Shown here: positions 32,556 to 40,950 of the stretch, piece by piece | How positions within the stretch are numbered: position 1 is the stretch's first letter | Layout: every line of letters starts with the position of its first letter | Source of the DNA: Betaproteobacteria bacterium | Lineage (GTDB): Bacteria; Pseudomonadota; Gammaproteobacteria; Burkholderiales; Rhodocyclaceae | Direction of reading: 5' to 3' | Assembly (NCBI GenBank): GCA_016703785.1 | Contig: JADJBM010000003.1 | Location: forward strand, 62,001-126,000 | DNA length: 64,000 nucleotides | The notes under the pieces: generated by a model | What the model was told of the DNA's origin: nothing | Databases searched by the model: none | What the model saw: the letters and a program-made list of their open reading frames with translations, nothing else | Position numbers and translations under genes: made by a program

Positions 32556-33224
32556 TTAGTTGCCCACGCACACCGTATAGACGTTCGCATCCAGGGCAGG
32601 GTTCAGATTCACGTAGGCTGCCGAGCTCGCGCAGACATCCTGGCAGAGAACACGGACCGTTCCCGTGGTCGTATTGCCATCGTCGATCGTGGTATCGATC
32701 TGGCGGGCGAAACGCCCCTGGATGTTGGACGAGCAGATGAAGAAATTGGCGGGCCAGGGCGTAGCCCCCGTGAAGACGGCATCGCCGGTCACGCCGATGC
32801 GGCCACCGTCGGCGTTCTTGGGCACGTATTCATCGCCCAGGCTGAGATCGCCCACTGTCGGTGTGCCAGTGGCCAGGCCAGCCAGACGGACATGCTGCCA
32901 GAACAGCACGGTTTCATCCGTCGCGGTCACTGAGTTCCAGGCGCCGTTGATGCGGCCATTGGCCAAGCCGGCGGCGGGCGTAGTTGCCGGCACTCCGCCG
33001 TTGACATGGTTGGCAACCGCCGAATCGTCGCCGGGCAGGGCGCGGAACTTGTCCTGATAGGCGTAGACGAACGTGGAGATGTTTCGGAAATCGTTGGCCA
33101 GGTTCTTCACTTTCGCGCTATTGACCAGCTCCTGTCCCTTCAGCACGCCGCCGAGCAAGAGGCCGATAATCACCAGCACGATGGCGATTTCGACCAGGGT
33201 GAAGCCCATTTGTTTGTGTCTCAC
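32556..33224 (-). CDS. type IV prepilin-like protein
   Basis: The 222-residue protein has the class III leader MRHKQMG followed by FTLVEIAIVLVIIGLLLGG, with the conserved E5 of the mature helix; prepilin peptidase would cut after G7. Four Cys near the C-terminus (SSN, VLCQDVCASS, VCVGN region) suggest disulfides. I chose the GTG at 33224 because AGGAG lies 6 nt upstream and it gives a normal short leader. It stands alone at the end of the pilus region, so it may be the major or a minor pilin of the MSHA-like apparatus upstream. Confidence 0.88.
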   Translation of the reverse strand: MRHKQMGFTLVEIAIVLVIIGLLLGGVLKGQELVNSAKVKNLANDFRNISTFVYAYQDKFRALPGDDSAVANHVNGGVPATTPAAGLANGRINGAWNSVTATDETVLFWQHVRLAGLATGTPTVGDLSLGDEYVPKNADGGRIGVTGDAVFTGATPWPANFFICSSNIQGRFARQIDTTIDDGNTTTGTVRVLCQDVCASSAAYVNLNPALDANVYTVCVGN

Positions 33225-33374
33225 GGTATTCTCCTGAGTAAAGGTACTGCACCCATCCTTAAGCAATAAGAATGCCAGCCTTTTAAACCCATATTTTAAC
33301 GTCTGGGGTGTGAATATTTCACGGAAACCTGTCGGCCTTTCGACAATACTGTCGCCGTGCCGTCAAAACCAGCC

Positions 33375-35093
33375 ATGAGCGGAGGCGTTTCCTCCTTTGC
33401 CCGCCTTACGCACAGCCAGCGCCGCTGGGTGCTGCTGGGCCTGCTCACGCTGTTGCACCTGCTGCTGTTGCAGGGCATCGACAGCGGCGTCGGCCGCACC
33501 CTGCTGGTGGTGCATATCGGCCTGTTCATCCTCTGGCAGCCTTTCGTGCGGTCCGAACTGAGTCTGAGCGGCCGGCAGATTCTCGTGATGGCCTTGCTAG
33601 TTGCCGCCGCCGCATGGTGGGCCAGCAACTGGATGCTGATCGGTTGGGTGATGGCGCTGGCCGGCATCATTGGCGGGAAGGTCTTCTTCTTTGCCGGAAG
33701 GGGGGCGAAACTCTTCTATCTGCTGGTGCTCTCCTATCTGATCAGCTTGCTGCTGGTCGTGCTGGTGCCGCAGGTCCTGCCCAGCTCCCTAGTCCTTGAC
33801 GGCGAATACCTGTTCCTGGCCAAGTACGTGCTGCCCGCGCTATTGCCCGTGATGGCGCTCATGCCGGTCGAGCAGGAGGTCGAAGGCCAGGCGGAAGTGG
33901 TCGATTTCGTCTACAGCGCCTTCATCTTTCTCCTGCTTGCGGTTCTTGTCCTGGGCAGCATCTCCGCCATGCTGCTAATCAAGCGCGGCTACTTCGAGTC
34001 GCTCATCGTCACGATCATCACCCTGGCGGTGGTCCTGCTGCTGCTCGCCTGGGCCTGGAATCCGCGCCTCGGCTTTGCGGGGCTCGGCATGTTCTTTTCA
34101 CGCTATCTTCTGTCGCTGGGCTTGCCCTTCGAGCGCTGGCTGCATGAGCTGGCCGACACCCTGCAGCGGGAGGATCAGCCGGACAAATTCCTCGCCCGGT
34201 CTCTTGAAGGCCTGACCAGCCTGCCGTGGGTCAATGGCTGCGAATGGCGTGCCCAGGGCAGCACGGGCGGATCGGGGCGCCTTGAGGGACAGCGCAGCGA
34301 ATTTCAGCATGGCCTGCTGACCCTGGCTATCTTTACCCAGCAAACCCTCAGCCCGGCTCTGACCTGGCATTTCGATCTGCTGGTGCAACTGCTCGGCGAA
34401 TTCTACGAAGCGAAGCTTCGCGCCCAGGAACTGCAGCAGCTCAGCTACGTCAAGGCCATTCACCAGACCGGCGCGCGACTGACGCACGACGTGAAGAATC
34501 TTCTCCAGTCGCTCAATGCCCTGTGCCTGGCGGCGATCAGCGAGGGCGAAACGCCTTCACCGCAATACCAGGCCCTGCTGCGGCGCCAATTGCCTGTCAT
34601 CTCCCAGCGGCTGCAGCAGACGCTGGGTAAACTCCGCCGCCCCGAACTGGAAGGAGCGCAATTCGTTCCTGCCATCCAGTGGTGGTCGGGGTTGCAGGCC
34701 CGCTACACTCAGGCCTGGGTGAGTTTCTCGTCCGACGGCATTGTCGGTGAGGTGGAAATTCCTGTAACGCTCTTCAATAGTGCGGCGGAAAATCTGCTGG
34801 AAAATGCCCTGGCAAAGCAGCTGGAGATGCCGTCGTTGAAGATCAGCGTGGTGTTCAGTTTGCAGGATAACCCGACGCTGAGGGTGTGCGACGACGGGCA
34901 GGCGATTCCGACCGAAGTTGCGGAGAACCTGTTCCGTGCCCCCATCGTTTCGAAGGTGGGGTTGGGCATCGGCCTCTACCAGGCGGCCCGGCATGCCGAG
35001 TTTTACGGCTACGAACTGCAGATCGCCTGCAACGAGGCGGGGCGGGTTTGCTTTGTGCTCGAGCGGAAACCGGACGAGCCGGCAGCCGGTTAG
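33375..35093 (+). CDS. multi-pass membrane sensor histidine kinase
   Basis: The 572-residue protein has about eight membrane helices in its first 255 residues and a short coiled linker. The H-box THDVKNLLQSLN has its phospho-acceptor His at about 371, and the ATPase domain has an N-box (AENLLENALAK), G1 (CDDGQAIP) and G2 (VGLGIGLYQAA). The layout resembles PrsK-type kinases paired with sigma-54 regulators. Its likely partner is the response regulator at the other end of the pilus cluster (50254-51717). An in-frame GTG at 33357 is an alternative start. It converges with and overlaps the adenylate cyclase stop by 4 nt. Confidence 0.85.
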   Translation: MSGGVSSFARLTHSQRRWVLLGLLTLLHLLLLQGIDSGVGRTLLVVHIGLFILWQPFVRSELSLSGRQILVMALLVAAAAWWASNWMLIGWVMALAGIIGGKVFFFAGRGAKLFYLLVLSYLISLLLVVLVPQVLPSSLVLDGEYLFLAKYVLPALLPVMALMPVEQEVEGQAEVVDFVYSAFIFLLLAVLVLGSISAMLLIKRGYFESLIVTIITLAVVLLLLAWAWNPRLGFAGLGMFFSRYLLSLGLPFERWLHELADTLQREDQPDKFLARSLEGLTSLPWVNGCEWRAQGSTGGSGRLEGQRSEFQHGLLTLAIFTQQTLSPALTWHFDLLVQLLGEFYEAKLRAQELQQLSYVKAIHQTGARLTHDVKNLLQSLNALCLAAISEGETPSPQYQALLRRQLPVISQRLQQTLGKLRRPELEGAQFVPAIQWWSGLQARYTQAWVSFSSDGIVGEVEIPVTLFNSAAENLLENALAKQLEMPSLKISVVFSLQDNPTLRVCDDGQAIPTEVAENLFRAPIVSKVGLGIGLYQAARHAEFYGYELQIACNEAGRVCFVLERKPDEPAAG

Positions 35094-36391
35094 GCAGCGT
35101 CGGCGGAAGTTTCCTGAGTGGAGGACTTCCGGCCGATAATGCGGTGCACTTCCATATTGCCCTTGCCCTTGAGGTAGATCGTCTGCGGCTCGTGGAAGTC
35201 GAAACGGTCCTTCAGGCGGCGCCAGGTGATGCCATCCACCTGGATCATGCCGGGCACGCCCTCGGAGGTGATGCGGCTGGCGATGTTGACCGTGTCGCCC
35301 CACAGGTCGTAGATGAACTTCTTCTTGCCGACCACGCCGGCCACCACCGGGCCGGTGCCGATGCCGATGCGCACTTCCAGGTGGGCTTCGTTGACCGTGA
35401 AATCGCGCTGCAGCAGCTCGCGCATGGCCAGCGCCATGTCGGCGATGGCGTCCGAGTAGTCCTGTTGGCCGTCGTTGAGGCCGCCCGCTACCATGTAGGC
35501 GTCCCCGATCGTCTTGATCTTTTCCAGGCCGTATCGCTCGGCCATCTCGTCGAAGGACGAGAAGATCCGGTTCAGCATGGTGAATACCTGGGTTGGCGCC
35601 ATGCCCTCGGCGACCTGGGTGAAGTTGACGATGTCGGCGAACATTACCGTCACGTCCGCAAAGCCGTCGGCGATGGTCTGGTTGCTGTTTTTCAGCCGCT
35701 CCGCCACCGAGCCGGGCAGGATGTTGAGGAGCAGGCGCTCGGAGCGCTCCTGCTCGATCTGCAGCAGGCGGTGGGTTTCCGTCAGCCGCGTCTGCGCCTT
35801 TTGCTTCTCGATGGTGGCGAAGCGCAGCAGCAGGAATACGATCGTCGACACCGCGGCGAAATTGAGGGCGAAGAAGACCACCGCCGTCTTGACGGGGATC
35901 TGCTGTTTAGTCTGCAATTCCATCGAAGCCAGATGGAAATCGAAGAAACCCGACATCGCCAGAAGGAAGAGATAAGCGATGAACCAGCCGAAAGCCTCGC
36001 GCACGCCGAAGAACAGGATCGCGCCGACGGGTGCCAGCAGCCCCCAGATGGTGATGCCGCTCGCCGTGATGAAGTTGCCGATGCTCCACTGCACCACGAA
36101 GGGGAAAAAGAGGAACAACGCCAGCTGGCTGAGACGGAAGAAGTCGAAATTGCCCCACTTGATATAGACCGCCAGGTTGGTCGCCAGCAGGATCTGGAAG
36201 ACGAACGGCAGCGTCGACGACAACTGCGGGCCGAGGCTCCAGTAAATGACCAGCCACAGCATCGAGGCGACGCTGGCCAGGCCCGTGGCGAACATCAGCA
36301 GCGACTTGTTCAGCCGCAGCTCTTCACTGTCGCTGGGATCGATGCCGGCGGTGCGCAGGCGCTCGAGGAGGCTGGGTGAGCCACCCGTCAT
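35090..36391 (-). CDS. membrane class III adenylate/guanylate cyclase
   Basis: The 433-residue protein has six membrane helices (about 30-195), a coiled linker (TRLTETHRLLQIEQERSERLLL) and a class III catalytic domain. Key residues include the metal Asp in VMFADIVNFT (D253), the second Asp in KTIGDAYMVAGG (D297) and the transition-state motif WGDTVNIASR (N369, R373). K291 fits an adenine-specific site, so cAMP is the likely product. It lies inside the pilus region, between the two prepilin genes, suggesting a link between cAMP and pili. No cAMP receptor is in the window. Confidence 0.88.
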   Translation of the reverse strand: MTGGSPSLLERLRTAGIDPSDSEELRLNKSLLMFATGLASVASMLWLVIYWSLGPQLSSTLPFVFQILLATNLAVYIKWGNFDFFRLSQLALFLFFPFVVQWSIGNFITASGITIWGLLAPVGAILFFGVREAFGWFIAYLFLLAMSGFFDFHLASMELQTKQQIPVKTAVVFFALNFAAVSTIVFLLLRFATIEKQKAQTRLTETHRLLQIEQERSERLLLNILPGSVAERLKNSNQTIADGFADVTVMFADIVNFTQVAEGMAPTQVFTMLNRIFSSFDEMAERYGLEKIKTIGDAYMVAGGLNDGQQDYSDAIADMALAMRELLQRDFTVNEAHLEVRIGIGTGPVVAGVVGKKKFIYDLWGDTVNIASRITSEGVPGMIQVDGITWRRLKDRFDFHEPQTIYLKGKGNMEVHRIIGRKSSTQETSADAA

Positions 36392-36501
36392 ACGATTCTC
36401 CGATTGGGTTGCGCGGGAGATGTCCCCGTTCTTTCAGTGGAGTTTCGCAGGAATACGCCGCGCTGGCAAGAATGGCGGCATAGAACGCCCGGATGAAACG
36501 A

Positions 36502-37275
36502 TCAGGGCAACTGTCCGGCGGCGATCAGGCGGCTGTAGAGGATGTTGGGGGAGAGCCAGATGACGACATCGTCGAACTCGCCCTGCGGCGCAGACGAGGG
36601 GGTTTCCAGGTGACTGATGAAGGCGCGGTCCGCGGCAACGCCAGAATTCGGATTCGGATTGTGCGACTCATCGGTGCCTGCGCCTCCGGTGCCGCCGTTC
36701 CTGCCGAGGGAATAGATAACCGCCACGGCGGTCGTGCTGAGCGCGGTTCCGTTGCAGGTGGCGTTGGCCGCACCGGCATTGGAAACGGGACTCGCCACCT
36801 GTCCCGGACAGACCTGGAGGTCGGGTGCGAGTACTGTGATTGTCGCCGCGCGCATGCCGTTGGCGGTGGTGAAAGCGCTCGCGTTGCTGTTGCTGACCGC
36901 GTAGCGTATCGGCTGATTCCAGGTGTCGACGGCGAATCCGTTGCTGTTGATCGGGGCGATGCCCAGCGTGCCGGAGGGAAGAAAGCCGCCGTGGGCCGAG
37001 GTGCACACCCCGCCCCCGACCGGATCTTCCAACCCGTTGCTTGCGGCCGTGGCCGGGCAGGGCAGCCGACCGTTGGCGGCGGCATAGCCGAGCAGCGCTT
37101 CGCGGATGTCGGAGAGCATCCTCTCGGTTTCCTGACGCGCCCGGATGTCCTGCTGCGCGGAGAAGGGGATCACCAGGCCGGCGATGAGCAGCGCCACGAT
37201 CACCAGCACCACCGCCATTTCGGTGAGGGTGAAGCCGTTGCTGAAAGTCAGTCGCTGCGGGACGGCGGTCTTCAT
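36502..37275 (-). CDS. type IV prepilin-like protein (N-terminal methylation motif)
   Basis: The 257-residue protein has leader MKTAVPQRLTFSNG and mature start FTLTEMAVVLVIVALLIAGL with E5. The rest resembles large minor pseudopilins, with ALLGYAAANGRLPCPATAAS and a Cys pair region near GVCTSAHGG. The ATG at 37275 overlaps the stop of the lectin-like pilin by 4 nt (ATGA). It is probably a minor pilin assembled with that protein at the pilus tip. Confidence 0.88.
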   Translation of the reverse strand: MKTAVPQRLTFSNGFTLTEMAVVLVIVALLIAGLVIPFSAQQDIRARQETERMLSDIREALLGYAAANGRLPCPATAASNGLEDPVGGGVCTSAHGGFLPSGTLGIAPINSNGFAVDTWNQPIRYAVSNSNASAFTTANGMRAATITVLAPDLQVCPGQVASPVSNAGAANATCNGTALSTTAVAVIYSLGRNGGTGGAGTDESHNPNPNSGVAADRAFISHLETPSSAPQGEFDDVVIWLSPNILYSRLIAAGQLP

Positions 37276-39770
37276 GGCAGCCATGTCGTGAAGAAGTCGT
37301 AGATTTCCACTTGCTGGTCCTGGGTGCGCTGCGAGCCGGTGAAGCCGAGCTGGATTCTGTCGAGGGCAGGGCGGTAGCACATGCCATCGGTGCCGCAAGC
37401 CTGCCCCGCGGGGCAGACGCCGCTCACGCAGGCGGCTTCCTGCACATCATACAGGGTCGCCGTATCGCTGAGGGTGGGCGTTGCCGCATAGGCCGGGTAG
37501 AGCAGGCTCATCGGGCGGGTGGTGTTCCTGATGGCATCGAGCTGGCCGGTCAGGGTGGGATCCCACTCCATCCATACCTGGGTGCGCAGGCTGGTATTAC
37601 TGAGTTCGGCGGAGGCGTTCACGTTGCGGGTCGGCGTGACCTCGACGCGGACGTGGTAGAGCCGACTGTCATCCGTGGCGGCGGGCTGGCCGCGCAGGTT
37701 GACGCACTTGATGCCCGTCTCCGTGGCCGGGTCGGCGTGGCTGCGCGGCGGAAGTCTCGGTCCCGCCAAGCTGCCGACGGTCGGAAACCCATGCACGTTG
37801 TCGTCGAAGTCGGGTAGGGTGACGGTATCGACCGCATTGACCGCCTCGTGGCTCCAATAAGTGATGGCAGAGTGACTGGGAAAGCCGGCCGTGCCACCCC
37901 CCAAGGCACCGCAGGGATCATTGCGGCCAGACAAAGTCGGATCCGCATTCTCGCTGAAGCCGGCATTGCGGCTTTGGTCGAACTCGATGCCGATCTTCGG
38001 AAAGGCGATCTTCGGCGTGCTGCCATTGTCGCCCGAGTAGCCGAGGTGGCTGCCGGCGGCGCCGCAGACGAGGAGGTTGTTCTTCAGGGCGTCGGCGACC
38101 GTGAAGACGAAGCCGTTGGCGCCGACGGTACCGCCGACATTTTTGAACTGGAAGCGGAAATAGGTGCGAAAGCCGTCATCCAGTCGCCTGCTTTCTGCGA
38201 ACCAGGCGCAGCCGAACAGGGCGCCGGCGCTGGCGCCGGCGCCGGTGGTGACGTCTTCCCGACCCAGGGTCAGGATGCGCGTGCCCGGATCATAGGCAAC
38301 GAGCTGGCCGAAGCCCTCGGCTGTCAGCGTGGGTGACTCCACCGTGCTGAAGGTGGCGCCGGTCGCAATGCAGCGCGCGATGTCCTGCTCCAGCGATTGC
38401 GGCGGCGTGCGGTCGAACACGACGGGGCCGCCGACGCTGCCGAAAGCGGTGCCGACGCCGGCGAAGTTCACCAGGTTGCTGCCTTCCAGATAGTTGGAGA
38501 GTGTGTTTCTCTGTACGGCCGTCACACGCTGCTGCGCGTTGCTGCGCTGGCTGGCGAAGAGCAGGACGCCGGCGCAGTTGGCATCGGCATTGACCGTGAA
38601 GTTGCCGGAGTTCGGCTTGGCGACGAAGATCATCTCCTTGTAATGATCGTAGTAGCCAAGCGGGTTCTGGGTGGCGTCGTAGCAGGCATTGTCCGGAATG
38701 CGGCCGGCGCTCTTGTCGATGGGCGGGGTGAAGCCGCCGATCGCTGCCGGCGCGAATCCGCCCGCCGCGACCTGGTCGCGCAGGCAGAAGGTCATGCGAT
38801 CGAGGATCGAATTGATGTCCGCGCGGAAATAGGCGTTCTTGCGGATGGCGCCGAAAAGCATGTCGCCGGTGAGTGACAAGCCGACGTCGTTGGCGACGAG
38901 GTCGCAGTTTCCGCCCTGGCAGGCATTCGGCAGAAAATTTCCGCCCGAATCGAACACGCGGCCCTGGAGGGAAAGCGCCTTGGGGGTGTTCGGGTCGGTC
39001 ACGGCGCTGGCCTTGTTCGTTCCCGCAAGATAATTGGTGACGCCGCCGAGGGCGGTGGCGGTGGCCGGATCGAGGTAATTGGCGGCATCGTAGTTGCCGC
39101 CGCAGCGCGTCACGTCGTCGCCACCGGCCGCTGCGCGGTCCTGTCCGGGCAAGGGCGGCCCCGGCGAAAAAATCACCGCCACGGGTCGATCATGGGCACC
39201 GGCGAGCGCCGAGGCCAGGGCCGCCGTGTCGTTGGCGACGACAACATCGAGGTGGCTGATGCTGTCCCAGTTCATCGGCACCGCCTGCTGGATGCGTTGG
39301 TGGCTGCCGGACACCGCGTACCAGAGGCATTCTCCATGACGGTCGCGCAGTGGCTCGATGCCGAGCGTATTCCAGGGCAGGCGACCGATTACCGTCGCAT
39401 TGGGGGCGTTGCCAGCGAAGTTGGCGGCATCGCAGCCTTCGACGAGACACCCTGTGTTGTTGTTGCGAGTGGTTCCCAGGTCCGGTAGCGGCAGGTAGCC
39501 ATACATCTGGCCGGGCTGGCCTTGTGCGTACTGCACCTCGCGGTATCGGAGTACGTAGCCGATCAACGCCTCCCGGGCCTGGGTCAGCGCTTCCTGGCCT
39601 TGCTGCGTGCGGCGGAAATTGATGCTTTCAGGAGAAAAGTTGCTGACGAAATACGTGAGCCCGGCCATCACCAGCAAAATCAGGAAGATCAGCAAGGCGG
39701 CGCCGCGTTGCAGGTGCGATGGAACGCCAGACCGCCGTCCTGTCGGGGCTGACTTTATTCCCGTCTTCAT
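37272..39770 (-). CDS. large pilin-like protein with C-terminal L-type-lectin-like domain (candidate tip adhesin)
   Basis: The 832-residue protein starts with a PilX/MshP-like membrane helix (QRGAALLIFLILLVMAGLTYFV, residues about 21-42, here QRGAALLIFLILLVM). The middle (about 50-470) resembles LPCPATA-type secretion pilins. From about 520 to the end there is an L-type (legume) lectin pattern: YFRFQF, GANGFVFTVADA, LGYSG, IEFDQSRN (the metal-binding E-x-D...N site), RVEVTP and the closing RIQLGFTGS...VEIYDF. A Cys-rich loop (CVSGVCPAGQACGTDGMC) lies near 781-798. This suggests a glycan-binding tip protein. It ends with ATGA overlap into the next prepilin. I did not identify a named family. 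Confidence 0.75.
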   Translation of the reverse strand: MKTGIKSAPTGRRSGVPSHLQRGAALLIFLILLVMAGLTYFVSNFSPESINFRRTQQGQEALTQAREALIGYVLRYREVQYAQGQPGQMYGYLPLPDLGTTRNNNTGCLVEGCDAANFAGNAPNATVIGRLPWNTLGIEPLRDRHGECLWYAVSGSHQRIQQAVPMNWDSISHLDVVVANDTAALASALAGAHDRPVAVIFSPGPPLPGQDRAAAGGDDVTRCGGNYDAANYLDPATATALGGVTNYLAGTNKASAVTDPNTPKALSLQGRVFDSGGNFLPNACQGGNCDLVANDVGLSLTGDMLFGAIRKNAYFRADINSILDRMTFCLRDQVAAGGFAPAAIGGFTPPIDKSAGRIPDNACYDATQNPLGYYDHYKEMIFVAKPNSGNFTVNADANCAGVLLFASQRSNAQQRVTAVQRNTLSNYLEGSNLVNFAGVGTAFGSVGGPVVFDRTPPQSLEQDIARCIATGATFSTVESPTLTAEGFGQLVAYDPGTRILTLGREDVTTGAGASAGALFGCAWFAESRRLDDGFRTYFRFQFKNVGGTVGANGFVFTVADALKNNLLVCGAAGSHLGYSGDNGSTPKIAFPKIGIEFDQSRNAGFSENADPTLSGRNDPCGALGGGTAGFPSHSAITYWSHEAVNAVDTVTLPDFDDNVHGFPTVGSLAGPRLPPRSHADPATETGIKCVNLRGQPAATDDSRLYHVRVEVTPTRNVNASAELSNTSLRTQVWMEWDPTLTGQLDAIRNTTRPMSLLYPAYAATPTLSDTATLYDVQEAACVSGVCPAGQACGTDGMCYRPALDRIQLGFTGSQRTQDQQVEIYDFFTTWLP

Positions 39771-39798
39771 GGCATGGCAGGAAGGCGGCGGCAACGGC

Positions 39799-40332
39799 CT
39801 ACTTTGCCTTGGCACTGTCCCGCTTGACGGTGATGCGCCCGTCGCCCACGCCGCTGGTGGTCTCGCGCGTGGCGCGGTTGATGGCTTCACCGACCTTCAG
39901 GGAGGCTGGCGATTCCTCACCGGCGACGACGGTGGTCCTGGCCGGATTCGCGCGGTCGATCTCGACGCGCACGCCGGTGGCGGCACTCATGTCGTCCTGC
40001 GGCGTGCCGTTGATCCAGGTGGTCGTCTTGCCGCTGCTGCGCTTGACGACGCCCGATACCGTGAGGGTGGCGCCCTCGACGACCTGCTGGGTTTCCTGGA
40101 TGTTGAGTTGGCGCTGGCGTTCAAGCGCGGCGCGGCGCTCCGGGGTGAAGAACAGTTTGCCCAGGGGTTCGTCCGCAGCAGGCAGGACCGAAGGGGCATG
40201 CAGCAGCATGCAGGCCGCGACGATCCCGGCAAGCCGGCTGCGGGAGCCCCGCTTTTGCCCGAAGGAAATCCCTGTGGGACGCGGGAATGACAGGAGGAGT
40301 TGGATCACATTGGCGGCGAAAGGGTTCATCAT
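39799..40332 (-). CDS. MshK-like secreted pilus assembly protein
   Basis: The 177-residue protein occupies the mshK position after the MshJ-like gene, with which it overlaps by 4 nt (ATGA). A signal peptide (AGIVAACMLLHAPSVLPAAD) is preceded by an unusual extension encoded by a family 1 repeat (40253-40294), giving FPRPTGISFGQKRGS. After cleavage it has KLFFTPERRAALERQRQ and a small beta domain LTVSGVVKRSSGKTTTWING, as in GspC/PilP/MshK-type scaffold proteins. Identification as MshK is by position and fold clues rather than strong motifs. Confidence 0.65.
   Translation of the reverse strand: MMNPFAANVIQLLLSFPRPTGISFGQKRGSRSRLAGIVAACMLLHAPSVLPAADEPLGKLFFTPERRAALERQRQLNIQETQQVVEGATLTVSGVVKRSSGKTTTWINGTPQDDMSAATGVRVEIDRANPARTTVVAGEESPASLKVGEAINRATRETTSGVGDGRITVKRDSAKAK
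40253..40294. repeat. family 1 repeat, partial copy inside the MshK-like coding region
   Basis: The copy shares TTTTG(A/C)CCGAAGGAAATCCC then TGTGGGACGCGGGAATGAC with the element at 24067-24122 but lacks the left 12-bp end, and its right end has one change. It inserts in frame before the signal peptide core. Confidence 0.8.
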
Positions 40333-40949
40333 GCGGCCCTCTTCTCGCGGACGGTGATCCAGTCGAGGGTGCAGTCGGCACTCAGCTGGGGCGGGATGCC
40401 GCGGCTCTCGCCGGTGGCCCTCGGCAGGCGCTCCACGTCGCAGCGGCGCACGCGAATGTAGGCGTGCGCGGACTCGCGCAGATCGGACAGGAAGTTGAGC
40501 AGGTCGTCCTCGTGCAGCAACTTCATGCGCAACTGCATCGGGCTGGCGAGAAACACGTAGCTGCCGCTGCTGCCGGGCAGGATGGCGGCGTCCAATGCCT
40601 GTTGCGGTGCGATTTCGTACTGGACATCGATCAGCTTGCGCGTTTCCCTGATCCGGCGGATCTGCTCGATCCAGTCGAGGCGGTTCTCGTCGCCGAATAT
40701 TCCGCGGCCGGACAGTTCGTTGTAGCGGGCGATCTTCTTCTTGATCTCCATTTCTTCGTCGCGGGCGAGAGAGAGCTTTCCCTGGTGGTCCATGCGCTTG
40801 GACTGCGCCGCGGCCTTGTATTTCTTCTCCGCCAGGTGGAGTTGCATCGAGGCATACACGATGCCGCCGCCCGCGATGGCCATGATGACGGCCGCCGCCA
40901 GGCTCAGGCGGATGCGTCGGAAATCGTCCTTTGTGAACCTGTCGGCCAT
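40329..40949 (-). CDS. PilO/MshJ-like inner membrane pilus protein
   Basis: The 206-residue protein has one membrane helix (LSLAAAVIMAIAGGGIVYAS, near residues 15-35), a coiled coil (LAEKKYKAAAQ to EEMEIKKKIARYNEL) and a C-terminal ferredoxin-like region. This is the PilO/GspM/MshJ plan. Sitting between the MshI-like and MshK-like genes matches mshIJK order. It probably pairs with the PilN part of the gene before it to form the inner membrane alignment complex. Confidence 0.75.
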   Translation of the reverse strand: MADRFTKDDFRRIRLSLAAAVIMAIAGGGIVYASMQLHLAEKKYKAAAQSKRMDHQGKLSLARDEEMEIKKKIARYNELSGRGIFGDENRLDWIEQIRRIRETRKLIDVQYEIAPQQALDAAILPGSSGSYVFLASPMQLRMKLLHEDDLLNFLSDLRESAHAYIRVRRCDVERLPRATGESRGIPPQLSADCTLDWITVREKRAA

Positions 40950-40950
40950 G

